Source: Eutypa lata
Taxonomy: Eukaryota; Ascomycota; Sordariomycetes; Xylariales; Diatrypaceae
Direction: 5' to 3'
DNA length: 64,000 nt
NCBI GenBank assembly: GCA_022661535.1
Contig: JAKULF010000008.1
Location: forward strand, 1,550,001-1,614,000
The translations under genes and the position numbers were made by a program. Every line of letters starts with the position of its first letter. Within the stretch, counting starts at the first letter, position 1. Under the pieces are notes generated by a model, which was not told the origin of the DNA, made no database searches, and saw only the letters and a list, made by a program, of their open reading frames with translations. This document shows positions 32,499 to 43,500 of this stretch, piece by piece.

Positions 32499-33927
32499 TA
32501 GTAGCTTGAAGGGGGGAGGTTCGGATGTATTACTTTTTCTTCTTCAAAAAGGGGTGAGTCCAGAAGAAGAATGTCTATAATATAGTAGGCCGTTCGGGAA
32601 GATCACACACGGGGCTTTGTTGGTAATGACTGATACGAATACAATTCCCATGATTATGAAATTTTGTTGCATGTTGGTTTCTGCTTTGAATATGACTTTG
32701 ATGCAGTTACAGCACGGTTGCCAGAGAGTAATTAAACTGGTTAGGTGTCGTAATAAGTCAAATTTCACTCACATTCAGATACATATGCTTTCAGAATGCA
32801 GCTACGTGCCACAGCAGTACCATAACCACACTTAATTAAAGAGCATATTAATATCGGTCGTCGTGTCCTAGGCTACCATGCTCCATGTGCACCGGCTGAG
32901 ATGACGAGACCGAGGAAATCGTGAAGACATTCAGTGCCAAAATAAGTAGAGAGTTAGTTGCCAGTTTGGAATACTCCGTTTTACAAAATGGCACGCATTC
33001 AGCGATGAATCCATCGAGCAGATCTACGGGTGCGACAAATGACCTCGAATTCTTGGCCTGAAAAGCATGGGACCCGGGCAACATCTTCATGTACTTTCAT
33101 CGCTGCCAACCGTTGAACGGACTACTTAAAGTCCATAAATTGCAGAGCCGTTCATACCTGTCTTCGAAATATGTTTTGTCCTATTATTATTCTACCTAAA
33201 AGGCTCACATTTGTTGCAATCTGATATTTCATTCGTTAGGTGCATATGTTAAATTCGCGTATTCGAATTTGTTTGTATTTACCTAGTAGAGCCTGATGGT
33301 TCTTTAAGGGACTTGATGGTTCTTATTCTTAATTCCTTCCAAGAAGGTCCATCTCTATACCTAAGTTATGACAAAGTCTCCTGGAAGGCTTAAGGGGCGT
33401 ATCAAGTTAAATTTTACTTATTTAGCAAATTAAGTCTAAGGCAATAGTCGTTGAATACTATCAAAGCTACAACATCTTGATGATCGAGTAAGGGTACCTA
33501 GTTTAGCTCTATTTCCCCCAGAGAGTTTGTAAATCAAAAGGGGTTGAAATAATATAGCTACTTAGGTAAGCAGATGATAGGTAAGATGTTTATATTGAAC
33601 CACTTAACCATTGAAAACCGGCTTAGCGCGGAATTTAGCGCTCTACCTCTAGTAGTCTTCCCGTCCACCCCAGTGCCACCCTATCATTCTAAGAACCTCG
33701 TCGATCATCACCGAACCCAGCTTATTCGCCATTTAAGTCGAGAGGTGTCCCACGTCGCATACTCGTAGACTCGTCACTCAAATAACACTTTGAAATCTAA
33801 TATCCACATTCTCCATCTATCATCTCATATAAAGACGCAGCAAAAAGCCAAGAAGCCTTCGCAAGAAGACAAACACGGGATAAATAAGAACGAACAGGCA
33901 CGGAGAAAGAAGAAAAAAAAAAGGAAC
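32499..33927. other. Intergenic region with leader of the thioredoxin gene
   Basis: No well-supported gene. An 80-codon minus-strand frame (33090-32848) starts with ATG and holds one hydrophobic stretch, NSLLILALNVFTISSVSSS. I cannot tell it from chance. The last 140 bp before 33928 are A-rich and in frame with the thioredoxin but do not look like protein; they are more likely 5' UTR. Confidence 0.45.
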
Positions 33928-34338
33928 ATGGCAGACAAAACCCACCACATCACGTCATCGGCGGAGCTGCAAGCTCTCTTCTCCAGCACGACGTACGTAG
34001 CCGTGGACTTCTACGCGGACTGGTGCCCGCCGTGCAAGCAGATCGCGCCGATCTACGCGTCCCTGGCGGCGCAGCACAGCGCGCCGGGCCTGCTCGCCTT
34101 CGCCAAGGTCAACGTCGACCACGTGCAGGACGTGTCGCGCGCGTACAACGTCACAGCGATGCCGACGTTCCTGTTCTTCAAGGACGGCCGGAAGGTCGCC
34201 GTCAACGGCCAGGCCGCCATCCAGGGCGCCGACCCCCGCAGCCTCGGCGCCGCGGCCGAGAAGCTCGGCGGGCTCGCCAAGAAGCGCGCCGCCGGTGCTG
34301 CTGCTGCTGCTGCTGCCGAAGCTGGGGGTAAGGCGTGA
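33928..34338 (+). CDS. Thioredoxin with CPPC active site
   Basis: A single exon of 136 codons. The thioredoxin fold is complete: VAVDFYADWCPPCKQIAPIY (Cys33, Cys36), VNVDHVQDVSRAYNVTAMPTF with the cis-Pro, and FFKDGRKV. The active site is CPPC rather than the usual CGPC, which is known to change redox behaviour in this fold. The start was placed at 33928 because the upstream in-frame sequence is Lys-rich and unlike the family, while MADKTHHITSSAEL aligns with normal thioredoxin N-termini. The C-terminus carries an extra tail with KKRAAG followed by an Ala run encoded by a GCT repeat (about 34297-34318), absent from typical thioredoxins. No targeting signal is seen, so a cytosolic role is likely. 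Codon use is strongly G/C at third positions. Confidence 0.88.
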   Translation: MADKTHHITSSAELQALFSSTTYVAVDFYADWCPPCKQIAPIYASLAAQHSAPGLLAFAKVNVDHVQDVSRAYNVTAMPTFLFFKDGRKVAVNGQAAIQGADPRSLGAAAEKLGGLAKKRAAGAAAAAAAEAGGKA

Positions 34339-35294
34339 GTGAGTGGAACGGACAACTCGGGAGTCCGCGCATCGCTGCTATTTATCTATCTATCGATGAT
34401 ATTGGAGGATTTCGGCAGACTGTCGTTCCTTTCGCGATAAAAGGATGTTGGTTTCACCATCAGATAGACCCAGGTCCCTCGGTCCTGTGCAATAAGCTGC
34501 CTATTGCCTATCTTCTGCCTACCATCGCGTAGCCGAGAGCAACAGTTCCTGATAAATCCGTTACGGCATTGTGCTAAGAGCCTAACTTTTGCAGTATTTT
34601 CTATGATCTAAGGTTGTAGCATTGTTCGAGCGAGTATCGAGGAATTTCTTCAAGCTATGGCCCTCTATTGTACGACTGCTAGTTTTTCATGCTTACAAGA
34701 TATACCATGCAACAGTTGATTACAAGTGAGCAAGACCTATATTTCACTGAATTCATGCATAAAGCAGCTGATGTTGTGGCTACAGCTAGAGCCTCCTAGA
34801 AACACGTTCTGCCTATAATAATCAAATCATTAATTGCACATTATGTGATAGTCATCTTGCTTCAAAAATTTCTAAAACAAACCTAAGTATTCTTGGCATC
34901 GTTAATTAGACGCTCGACGTATTAAATAAATTTTGTCTTAGCTATTATAGATTCTACTTGAGTTTGGAGGGGCAAAATCAAACAAACAAACCTAAAGAAA
35001 TAAGATGGGATGGACCATTTATTATGTGAGTAACATACCCGTTTCATTTTTATTCCGCATTCCTGCCACTAGGTACCTAATGATATTCACTTTGCCACCT
35101 TCAAGTAGTGTTACACACCATTTCATGGGCTCGGGTTCCGATCGTGCCTGTCCCGTTAGGTTACATCGCATGGATCAGCGTCTAATTTAGCGAGATCCTT
35201 CTCAGGTGATAGATATAACGCCAGATAAGATCTAATGAGATCCCAGACTATACTCCAACAACCTTTGAGAGACTTTCACTAGTGGCGTGAGAAA

Positions 35295-35342
35295 TTCACA
35301 TGGCTTTCTGTTTTACCCAGAAGTCATGTGAACGCAGCATGT
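35295..35342. repeat. Near-perfect inverted repeat, 15-16-base arms
   Basis: TTCACATGGCTTTCTG (35295-35310) pairs with CAGAAGTCATGTGAA (35328-35342) with one mismatch and one bulged T, around a 17-base loop. It lies some 50 bp upstream of a TATAAAAA sequence and in DNA with no recognised gene. Confidence 0.75.
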
Positions 35343-35390
35343 TTAGCCAAGACGAAAATAAATTGTGAAAGAACCGAGGCGGACCCCATC

Positions 35391-35400
35391 CCCTATAAAA
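35391..35400 (+). promoter_or_regulatory. TATA-box-like sequence without an assigned gene
   Basis: CCCTATAAAAACCGAGG is a near-consensus TATA element. The nearest downstream ATG frame (35484) is only 43 codons, and the next real gene starts at 35936, more than 500 bp away. It may serve an unrecognised transcript or be a distal start for the RING gene. Confidence 0.35.
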
Positions 35401-35935
35401 ACCGAGGGGCCTTCCCGTCAGCAAACAAATCAACCGACCGAGCCTGACAGCGTACAAGGACAGGTGTGACTATTCTAGTTGGAATGTCTCTGTGCGGCCA
35501 GCTCATCATTGTGAGACTTGATCGCGTGGGAAATGGGTTTTCGGCGCGAGATCATAACAATATAATTGCCCATGAACCACAGCTTTTACTACGAAACGCT
35601 TGTCTTTGTTATTAAATATTGGCAAGTTCCCTTGTATTTTTATTTTAAGTTTTTCCTTTGTGCACTGTTCTTTAGGTAACCCAAAACAAGAACTCGAAAT
35701 AACATCTGTCCCGACAATGGCATTCACGTGGTCGTTTCTCACTGTTTGCGCCGTGTTGAGTCTTATACATAAGCCTGCTCGGGAAAGCTTGATGAGGCGT
35801 CAGCGAAAATCAATACATTAAGTACTCGAGCTTGACCCTGTGCTCTACGGACCTACCTTCGTGCTTTTGTTTCCGTAACTCACGCTTCCTTGAGGTATTG
35901 TCTCGATAGGATACAAAACCACGATTGTCCTGATC

Positions 35936-36763
35936 ATGAGTTTCTGGAACTCTCGTCACGTCCGTAGCAATGCCTCGCAATATAGTACGGATGAGGAGCC
36001 TCCTTCCCCCAAATTAAGTTCATCCCATCTCGGGACAGTCAGCATACCAGGCACTCCTTCATCGAACGCACAACTGTCAGCGCAAGAATCAGCACCCACC
36101 ACCACCGAGTTCGTCAAAGTTATAAGGAACGAGAACTACTGGCCGACGATCCGGGGGGTGATCAAGAAGGACGGGATAAACAAGGCCGGGAAGAGGGTCA
36201 AGCTTCGGCTCGAGTGCCCCATCTGCCAGGACGAAATGTTACGGTTCCCGACGGCCGTATTTCCAACACGAGAAGATCCTCCTCCACTAGACGCAATCAC
36301 CATTCTATTCTGTGGACACGTCTTTCATTATAGTTGCATGCGTAGCTGGTTACCAGCTCGTTACAGGCCAGTTAGGAACCAGCAAGGCGCAGCAACACAC
36401 CCGGGAGATACCGATAGCGATGTCCCGAGCTGCCCGTGCTGTAGGGAATCGCTCGTGTATGGCGAGTGCGGCCACACGATGAGTCTAAAGCACGCATCGC
36501 CGTTATATCCCCAGAGCATTGACGGCCGGCTCCCGCATGGGAGGGACGAGAACGGTCGAAAGCCCGACCGATGTGTGGATTGCCAGTTGCACGAGATCAG
36601 CCAGTCCGTAGAGAGAACATTGCAGCTGATCTGCGAGCCCGTAGACAAGAACGCCCGCAGCAGAGAAGAGCAGAGGCGATGGAGAAAGGACTGCGATGAA
36701 GAGCTTCAAGACGTGGTCGAGCTTAAGTATCGCCAGTGGATGAGGCATTCAAATAGATGGTAG
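35936..36763 (+). CDS. RING-finger protein, putative E3 ubiquitin ligase
   Basis: A single-exon gene of 275 codons. Residues 94-169 form a RING-H2-like zinc site: CPIC (94, 97), LFCGHVFHYSCMRSWL (Cys126, His128, His131, Cys134) and CPCC (166, 169), with a 31-residue loop between the last two pairs. A second set of possible zinc ligands, CGH and CVDCQLH, follows near 177-217. The N-terminus is Ser/Pro-rich and disordered; the C-terminus is charged and helical. The likely role is ubiquitin transfer, but the target is unknown and other RING uses are possible. No membrane segment is visible. I chose the ATG at 35936 because the upstream frame contains stops. Confidence 0.82.
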   Translation: MSFWNSRHVRSNASQYSTDEEPPSPKLSSSHLGTVSIPGTPSSNAQLSAQESAPTTTEFVKVIRNENYWPTIRGVIKKDGINKAGKRVKLRLECPICQDEMLRFPTAVFPTREDPPPLDAITILFCGHVFHYSCMRSWLPARYRPVRNQQGAATHPGDTDSDVPSCPCCRESLVYGECGHTMSLKHASPLYPQSIDGRLPHGRDENGRKPDRCVDCQLHEISQSVERTLQLICEPVDKNARSREEQRRWRKDCDEELQDVVELKYRQWMRHSNRW

Positions 36764-37309
36764 TCGTTATGATTATCCTCGCGCGGAGACCCGCTTGTTT
36801 GCAAATGCATTGTTTAGAGTTAGATATACTATATACCTACATAGATAGACATACCTGTCTAAGATAGAAGATATTCATAATTGTTTACCATGAGCGTTGA
36901 GCACATCACCTACTGACTTAACGATATATACTACACGACTAATGTCATATACATAAGTAAGGTTGAATGTAATTCTTGTCGTTTTCCAATAATAAGCTTG
37001 TGTACGATCTTAATGTTTTTAAACAAACAAAACAATGAATTTCGAATATTGATGCTATCCAAATGTGGGGCCTTTAAGCTCCCTCCCCTGCCCCGTTGAA
37101 GCTCCCTAGTCTTCGTGACGTCATCATAACGATAGGTACCCTCAACGACCTGCACGATTATTCTTTTAACTCGAATGTTGCCTGAGACATCGCGAAATAC
37201 TTCTAGCAATTGAAACCGCTATTCCTAGAAACCAAAGACACCACACCCGTGTGCACATACAATAATACCCTAAACACCTAACCACTATCTACGTGTCACA
37301 TTGATCAAA
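36764..37309. other. Spacer with ATAC/GTAT repeats
   Basis: About 550 bp. The left part has short TATAC/ATAGATA runs (36825-36860). The right part is AC-rich and should be the promoter/leader of the small mitochondrial gene. No gene is seen. Confidence 0.45.
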
Positions 37310-37756
37310 ATGGCAGCCCTCCGCACGATCTTCACCAGGACGAGAGGCAGCGTCACTGCCATCTCTAGCCGCCACCCCACAGCAGCAATCACAACAACAA
37401 GAGCAGCTCGGACGCTACACCAGTCGGCGGCGTCGCGGCAGCCGTACAAAGACGACATGGACCGAGAGTCGCTGAAGCCTAAGGCACACGAGAACACGCA
37501 GAGCGGGACGGACGACCAGGTGGCGCAAGAGGACGAGGCCTTCGACCCGCACAAGACGGATCCGGACTCGGAGCGGGCGTCGGCTGCCTCCAAGCGCAGC
37601 AACGGCAGCAACAGCAGCCCGCTCGAGGGGACCCCCGCCAACAGGGACGTCGCCGCCCGTCAGACCGGGGCCCAGGAGGACCGCGCACCCGGCGGCTCTG
37701 GGGACTCCTCAAAGCCTAGTGCTAAGGGCAATGCACCGAAGAAGGGGAAGGTTTGA
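37310..37756 (+). CDS. Small disordered protein with mitochondrial presequence
   Basis: One exon, 148 codons. The N-terminus (residues 1-45) is rich in Arg, Thr, Ser and Ala with no acidic residue, ending in RTLHQSAASRQPYKDDMD, a good mitochondrial import signal with a likely cleavage near the LHQS site. The rest is polar and disordered, with many Asp, Glu, Ser and Pro residues and a basic end (APKKGKV). I believe the block PYKDDMDRESLKPKAHE followed by SGTDDQ is shared by many filamentous fungi, but no function is known to me. The start ATG has a good context (ATCAAAATGG). Third positions are largely G or C in the middle part. Confidence 0.75.
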   Translation: MAALRTIFTRTRGSVTAISSRHPTAAITTTRAARTLHQSAASRQPYKDDMDRESLKPKAHENTQSGTDDQVAQEDEAFDPHKTDPDSERASAASKRSNGSNSSPLEGTPANRDVAARQTGAQEDRAPGGSGDSSKPSAKGNAPKKGKV

Positions 37757-38146
37757 AATCCTTCTAGGTCAGATTGATAGGACTGGTTCTGTTGATGAGG
37801 GGAGAAAGGAGTGAAGGGGGAAAGAGAAGATGGTGGTGTACAGAAGACAATGTACAGGGTAGTTGAACGGGTCAATGGTTAGACGGGCGCAATGGAACTC
37901 AATAGACATTCCATCACATGACAATTATACCAATGATCAACGGAAATGCATCCTTAAGACGATCCCATCTGATATCGTGTCCACGTTATACATGTTTTCA
38001 ATTCACAGAAGTCCACATCTCCCGGGTATCACAACTTCCCTATGTATGCGGCCTCTCATGCTATTCCTTTTCACCTCACGTATTTAACCCCGAACACCAC
38101 AACCATAACCATAACCATAACCAACCAACCGACCATCGGAACCCCG
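37757..38146. other. Spacer between convergent genes with CCATAA hexamer repeat
   Basis: About 390 bp between the 3' ends of the mitochondrial-protein gene and the RING gene. A short tandem hexamer (ACCATA, about four copies, near 38100-38123) continues into CCAACC repeats just past the RING stop codon. No gene is seen. Confidence 0.5.
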
Positions 38147-38850
38147 TCAGCCGTAAAGCCCATCCACATCATCCTGCTCCTCCTCCTCATCATCAACCTT
38201 CGGCACCTCAACGACCTTCTTCTTAGTAAGATCGTGCCGGCACATCGGGCACGTCCCCTTGCTCTGCAGCCAAGGGCCCACACACTCGAGGTCGAAGCGG
38301 TGGCGACCGCCGCACGGCAGCTCGACGACGAGCGGGTAGGGGTCATCGAGGTATTTCTCGGCGCAGATGGGGCAGCTGTCGTCCCTGTCCTTGTTGTCCC
38401 TGAGGGCCTTCCGCGGCACCCGGTCGAGCCCGTCCAGATACTCCTGCGTCACGCCGGGGATCCGCGTCGGCGGCGCGTCGATGTCCGTCTCCAGCGCCCG
38501 TATCAGCGACTCCAGGAACGAGCGGTTCGCGTCCGTCGGCGCCGTCGTCATCAGCGACGCCATCTGGTCCTGCACTAGGTGGTACAGGCCCGCTGTGTCT
38601 ACCGGCGTCGGGCCTAGGTGGTCGTGGGGGTGGTCCTGGTCGTGCTCGTCGTTGGTCGTCGAAATTTGGTGCAGGTGCGATGTGAAGCTCGACATGTCAG
38701 GGCGTCGTCGGTGCGGGCGTGCGGTGGGTTCTTTGATGTTGTGCTCGACTGCGCACACGGTGAGTATATAGGTAGATAGGTAGTTACCACCACAGAGAGG
38801 TGTGGTTTGAGGTGGGATTCTGGAATACCTTCATATGGATTGGTCGCCAT
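38147..38850 (-). CDS. RING-finger protein, two exons
   Basis: Exons 38850-38829 and 38748-38147 join in phase to give 207 residues. The first exon encodes only MATNPYE plus one base; joining it to the second gives MATNPYEVEHNIKEPTARP, a normal-looking N-terminus for this fungal RING group, which supports the splice. The C-terminal zinc site is SCPICAEKYL, LPCGGRHRFDLECVGPWL and TCPMCR. At the fifth ligand position an Asp (RFDLEC) stands where RING-H2 has His; Asp can bind zinc in some RING proteins, so function is not excluded. The N-terminal part is His/Asp-rich, and the protein ends in an acidic tail (DDEEEEQDD). Likely an E3 ubiquitin ligase or partner; the target is unknown. Third positions are strongly G/C. 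Confidence 0.82.
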
Positions 38851-39584
38851 TTTGGGCGGAACGGATGGTTGGAGGGGTAAATGACAACTTGTAAACTTGA
38901 CAAAATGAAAATCGGACCGTCGAGACGTTCGTATGTTTCGCTTGTTTCTGTTTCTATCCTTCCTGAATAGGTGCAATACTGATTACGAATTGCAAACGAG
39001 GAAGAAGAGGAATAAGGCTAGTAAATATGTGGTAGGTATTCTTTCTTACGTACTTGTTTGAGTTGCCTTGACTTCACTGGATATCCCGATAAATGCCTAC
39101 CTTAGCTAACTACATGTAGGTACTTACCTGGTAGGTGGGGATACCTAACTAATGCGGGCCTACGAAGTAGGTACAATACATAAGTAAGACACGCTTCTTT
39201 CTTGTAGCCTGGGCCACCAATTGAGCACAGCATAGAAATACAAAATCAGCTGTGAACCAATATTTTCTACAGAACTATGGTAAATAACCGTCTGATTCAC
39301 TAAAAATTAGTTAAGGATAACTGTCAAAAGTTTGTAGCTTGACGACGAAATGTCCGGTCAGCTCAACGGACCAGCGGACTTATCCCGCTAGTTAGGCCGC
39401 TTGGCCGCTGTTAGATTACTTGTGTTCTGACCCCTGACCCATGTTCCCTTAACCTGCTAATAGGGGTATGGGATAGGGGCACGAAACCCCTTTAAGATTC
39501 TTGGAGAGACAAGGGTAAGTCTTGTATTGGAAAGATGCCATAATGTGAATACATACTTTGTGCCTCATGAAGTCAAGAGATCCA
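38851..39584. other. Spacer dense in TAGGTA/TACCTA motifs
   Basis: About 730 bp upstream of the RING gene. Between about 39095 and 39175 there are at least six TAGGTA/TACCTA-type motifs in both orientations. No gene is seen. The right end abuts the 3' end of the kinase-like pseudogene. Confidence 0.5.
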
Positions 39585-40515
39585 TTACTTGACACCCCTC
39601 GGCTTGCCTCTCCCGCTCTCTTCCATCAGCTGCTCTGGCAGACTCGCTAACTCTGCCTCCATCTCGGCTAGGTCTTGACTCTCATGTGCATTCCCAAAAT
39701 CCACCACGTAGGTATCACTACCTCTAATGGTGAAATTATGTCTGTTAGTATCCCCATGAATCAAGCCTCTAGCGTGTATACGTCGTAAGGCGTCTTCACA
39801 CCTTTGTAAATCCTCAATACTAGCATAACGACCATTGATCTTCTCTAATAGAGGTCCCTTCCCAACCATTAGAGTTAGTAAAGTACTGCTATTACAATGT
39901 TTCAGGAGCTTGTAGGACTGTCTAGAGAGTCTGGACAATACTCAAATGGTATTTCCAGAGACACAGCGCTCGGGACAGGCTAAAAGGGGAAATAAAGGGC
40001 TCCAAACGCTTACCATTACACGCCCATGCTCATGAATATGACCAAGAAACTTCGGAGTGATACCTGAACCTTCGAGTATACCATAAGCCTTTGTCTCAAC
40101 GTCGAGACATGGCACCTCCCAATATGTTTGCGATTTTCGCTACCATGGGTGGCAGCTCGGGGCGGTCTGTCCTTCTACATGTCATCGCAAAGAGTGAGAG
40201 TTGCCAGATCCGCTCTACGTGGATGCAATCAACCATCTCTGCCCACCATTGTTGGTGAACGCCAGGCAGCTTCTGACGCGACAAGCCTATCTGCCACTCG
40301 CCAGTAGCACCCTCTCGAGAGAGCTCGGCAACATTCCAAGTGTCTTCCCCGTATGGAAGGCTCGGGAGTGCAAAAGGCGGCACACACTGTTCATCTCCCG
40401 TGAGGGACCCTTCCTTGACGAGGAGGTGTTTGATGTGGTCGCCATATCGCACACGAAAGCGATAGTCGGACGAGTAATCACTACCGACTAGGACAGGGGA
40501 TGGAAGAGATGACAT
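39585..40515 (-). pseudogene. Protein-kinase-like gene with an apparent +1 frameshift
   Basis: The minus strand carries an aminoglycoside-phosphotransferase/kinase-like protein in two exons (40515-40014 and 39857-39585). The second exon has the catalytic loop HGDTNRHNF, then VVDFGNA (DFG motif) and a short acidic tail, and joins the first as GRVM-GPLLEKINGRYA. The first exon is read in one frame from MSSLPSPV to PPMVAKIANI, then must shift by one base near 40119-40124 to continue as EVPCLDVETKAYGIL..ITPKFLGH. One surplus T in the coding strand (an A in the plus strand) explains the break. Without it the chain would be about 258 residues. It is either a recent pseudogene or a base-calling error in an AA pair. 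The loop residues Asp and Asn and the DFG Asp are intact. The substrate is unknown. Confidence 0.72.
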
Positions 40516-43500
40516 GGCCGCGCCCGAAGTCTTCGGTACCGGGACAACGAGTAGTGCAAGCCGAGAGCGTGCCAAGGTTCAGATGAGTCCAGACTCGTCT
40601 TTCTCCAGAAATAATTAACTACCTGGGCGTGGGCCAAGTGCGTATGTACGTCGAGGGCATGGGCGACGCAGTTTCCGCACCTTCACCAAGAGTTGCAGGT
40701 TGACGCGGGCCAGCGGCTAGGCAAGCAGGTTGGCTGCAAGGCACCCGAAAGACGGGGTCAGCAATTGGTCAATCAGGAGCGCTAGCTGACCGGGTACCAC
40801 CGGAATCCATGCACGTATAAATAGGGGGGTAAGCTACATACTTGCAGGTGCAGGCGCGTCTAATTAGCAATGGTTGATATTTCATTTATTCCGGCATATG
40901 TGCATAGTAGAGAACAATCACATAGCATAGTAGGCAGTGCAGTATCCCTACTATACTGTTGTATGAGAGACCGGTAACGGGTTGAGATCTTGATCTGGGA
41001 TTCTTCGTATGTTAGTTATACATAGATATCTATCGTGAGGTCAAAAAGGATAATCATCCCATGGTACCAAGATACAGATACCATAGTTCAAGGATGATAC
41101 TGTTAGTATGTTATAAGCTTTTTAGTTCTTGGTTATAATATAATAGCGTCAGTAGCTCTAATTATAGTTACTATCATCGGAGAAGAAGTACAAAAAGGGA
41201 AAGAGACGATCTGAAAAAGATCATAGACATTTATTATGTAATACCAATACCATAGCAGTTCAATAACCAATGGCTCTAATAATTAATTACCTCTCGACAC
41301 TGCTTCAAGTATTGACACAATAGCCCTCAGTCATCGTCTCATGGGTTAAACCAAGGCAAGAAGTCTTTCGTGATAGTCATAGGTGGCCATGGGTCCTATC
41401 GTTGTAATACTCGATGAATTAGATGTACTCTTTATCTGTAACTAGAACAACAAGCTATGCTTATGAATAGGTAGACCGTTTGATGGAAATGCTCTACTTG
41501 CTAGTGGGTGCTCCCTAGGTTAGTAAAGAAACCCTTATAATTAGATATTGGATTTCATAGCCCAAGCCCTTTGTTTAGATGATTTGCTACAATAAACCAT
41601 GATCTATATACAAAACTACAGGCCATGGGGACGAGTGCTATTTTTCATTTCCCGTACATTCTCCAAAGGGGCTACGGGGGTTGATACTCATATCGCAAGA
41701 ATTTCCAAATCAAGAGATGGTTGAAGTCCAACTAATGCCCAAGTCTTTGAGATGTCCATTAATATTTCTCTTTCAGATATGGTCAATTCAGTATGCGATT
41801 CCCTTCTCCTCTTCCCCATCCCGCCATCCCTCTTTCAGGATAGAGGGTGTAGATCTCTCTAGGCCACTTACAGAATTATAGCTAGGAGTTCGAGGGAGCC
41901 CCCAAAATACGGCTGAAGAAAACATAAACCCTAGTTAACTACCTTGTGCCCAACTCCGCACTCCAGTCTCACGTCTCATCACCAAGTAACTTATAAGTAC
42001 CAGCAGAGCAGGCCTTCAATACGAAGGGGCTATCGGCTCGAAACATGACGTGCTGTCCGATTGGTAACCAACGAACTCCATTGTTCGGTTTTGGGTGTGA
42101 TCGGCGTTTGATCAACCAATCAGAGCCTCATAAATCGTTCTTTGGTTTCCTTTCAGGGCAAACTTCAACAGATGCATGTTTCACTGCAGTTGGTTGATGG
42201 GATTATATCGACCGGGCACACTATTTCTCTGTCCTCGGGTCTCATGGAGACGGCATCCAAGGCTTACCATTGTAACCAGTCGGGATATCTCGGCTATAAT
42301 GTGACTCTGCTAGTTACATGTACCTCCTTTGACGATAACGCGTGTACTTTCTTTAACCTAGTATCTGCACCTTAAGATAAAAGATCAGTACAAGGCTGCT
42401 CTTAGAAGAAAGAAAAATAACGCCTGATTACAGTATGATGACCTGGGTAGTTAAAACTGTCGTTGTAAAAGTGGGCAGTTCCACGAGAGACTATCACTCT
42501 ATTTCCGCAGAAAACTACGCTATGTAAATTCTAGCTTCATATCAATAACGTAATACTCTAACAGATATATAAATTACTATTTTCATCACCGAGCTGAGGC
42601 TTGTAGAAGACTGTGCAGCTAGAAGAGTCCTAGTTACCAAGCCAAGAGATACCGCGATCATATGACTTTCTGGATGTCAGGTAGCTATGAAAGAGAGCCA
42701 ACAATATTCATGATGTAACATGTATAACCTATCAAAAGTTTCTTATGAGTTGGGTCTCGGGAGGCCTAGTCTACCATTATCAAACCCTTCTCTAGTAATA
42801 AGACTCATTGTGGTTTTCTTCTCGATATTCAGGCTATCTATCAGTTTGAGTTACAACAGACGAATCCTGCAGATCACCCGTGCCGTCCTATACCAGATTC
42901 AGCTTTTGGGTAGGAATGCTCCAGTTCCATCTCACTACAAACTATCTCGGCGTTAGCAAGGGTGCTCAACTGCCCTACTACGATTGGGTGAGTTATTCCT
43001 TCTCTATAGTTGGGTCGTACGGAGTTCTCCGAGCCGTGTTTATCTTTCAACACCGCTAATTATAAGATGCAGCTAAGAGACCCCAATGCTGCGAACGCAA
43101 CTAGACTTATGCGTCAAGGGGCGGCTTCCATGCGCGCCGACCCGAAGAATACTACTACGTACGTAGTATGCTTCCGGCAGTCTACTCATACAATATCACA
43201 CTGCGGCAGCAGCTAAACGCCAAAATCTAATTGGAAAGCCACATTATGCGGCTCACTTGCTACTTCGTATAAGAACATGTAGAACAAGGATCATGCTAAC
43301 ATAAATTTATATATACAATCCAATCTATCTATGAGAATATTGTCCTCCTCTTTTCAGGAAGGCTACCCACGCGTCAACCGTACATAGAGGGTTTCTCACC
43401 GCTATCATCATGGATGAGTGGCTGAAAATAAACTACCCTTAGGTCTCCTTTATTAGCTAGCTAACGACTGCTACTACCCTAGTCACCAATAGTGCTACGA

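Larger units (their letters stand above)
34339..35935. other. 1.6-kb gene-poor region
   Basis: No supported gene. It contains a good TATA-like sequence near 35392-35400, followed by about 90 bp and a 43-codon ATG frame at 35484; overlapping frames on both strands at 35506-35821 are equally weak. The hairpin at 35295-35342 is listed separately. The right end should contain the promoter of the RING gene at 35936. Confidence 0.45.

Noticed and set aside
32090..32580. Alternative plus-strand frames over dehydrogenase exon 3
   Set aside because: Arg/Pro/Ser-rich shadows of the GC-rich SDR exon, which has the catalytic YxxxK motif in the chosen frame.
42142..42375. 77-codon frame after a possible acceptor site
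   Set aside because: It starts with TTG, has no recognisable family and no phase-matched upstream exon; nearby CCAAT boxes alone do not make a gene.
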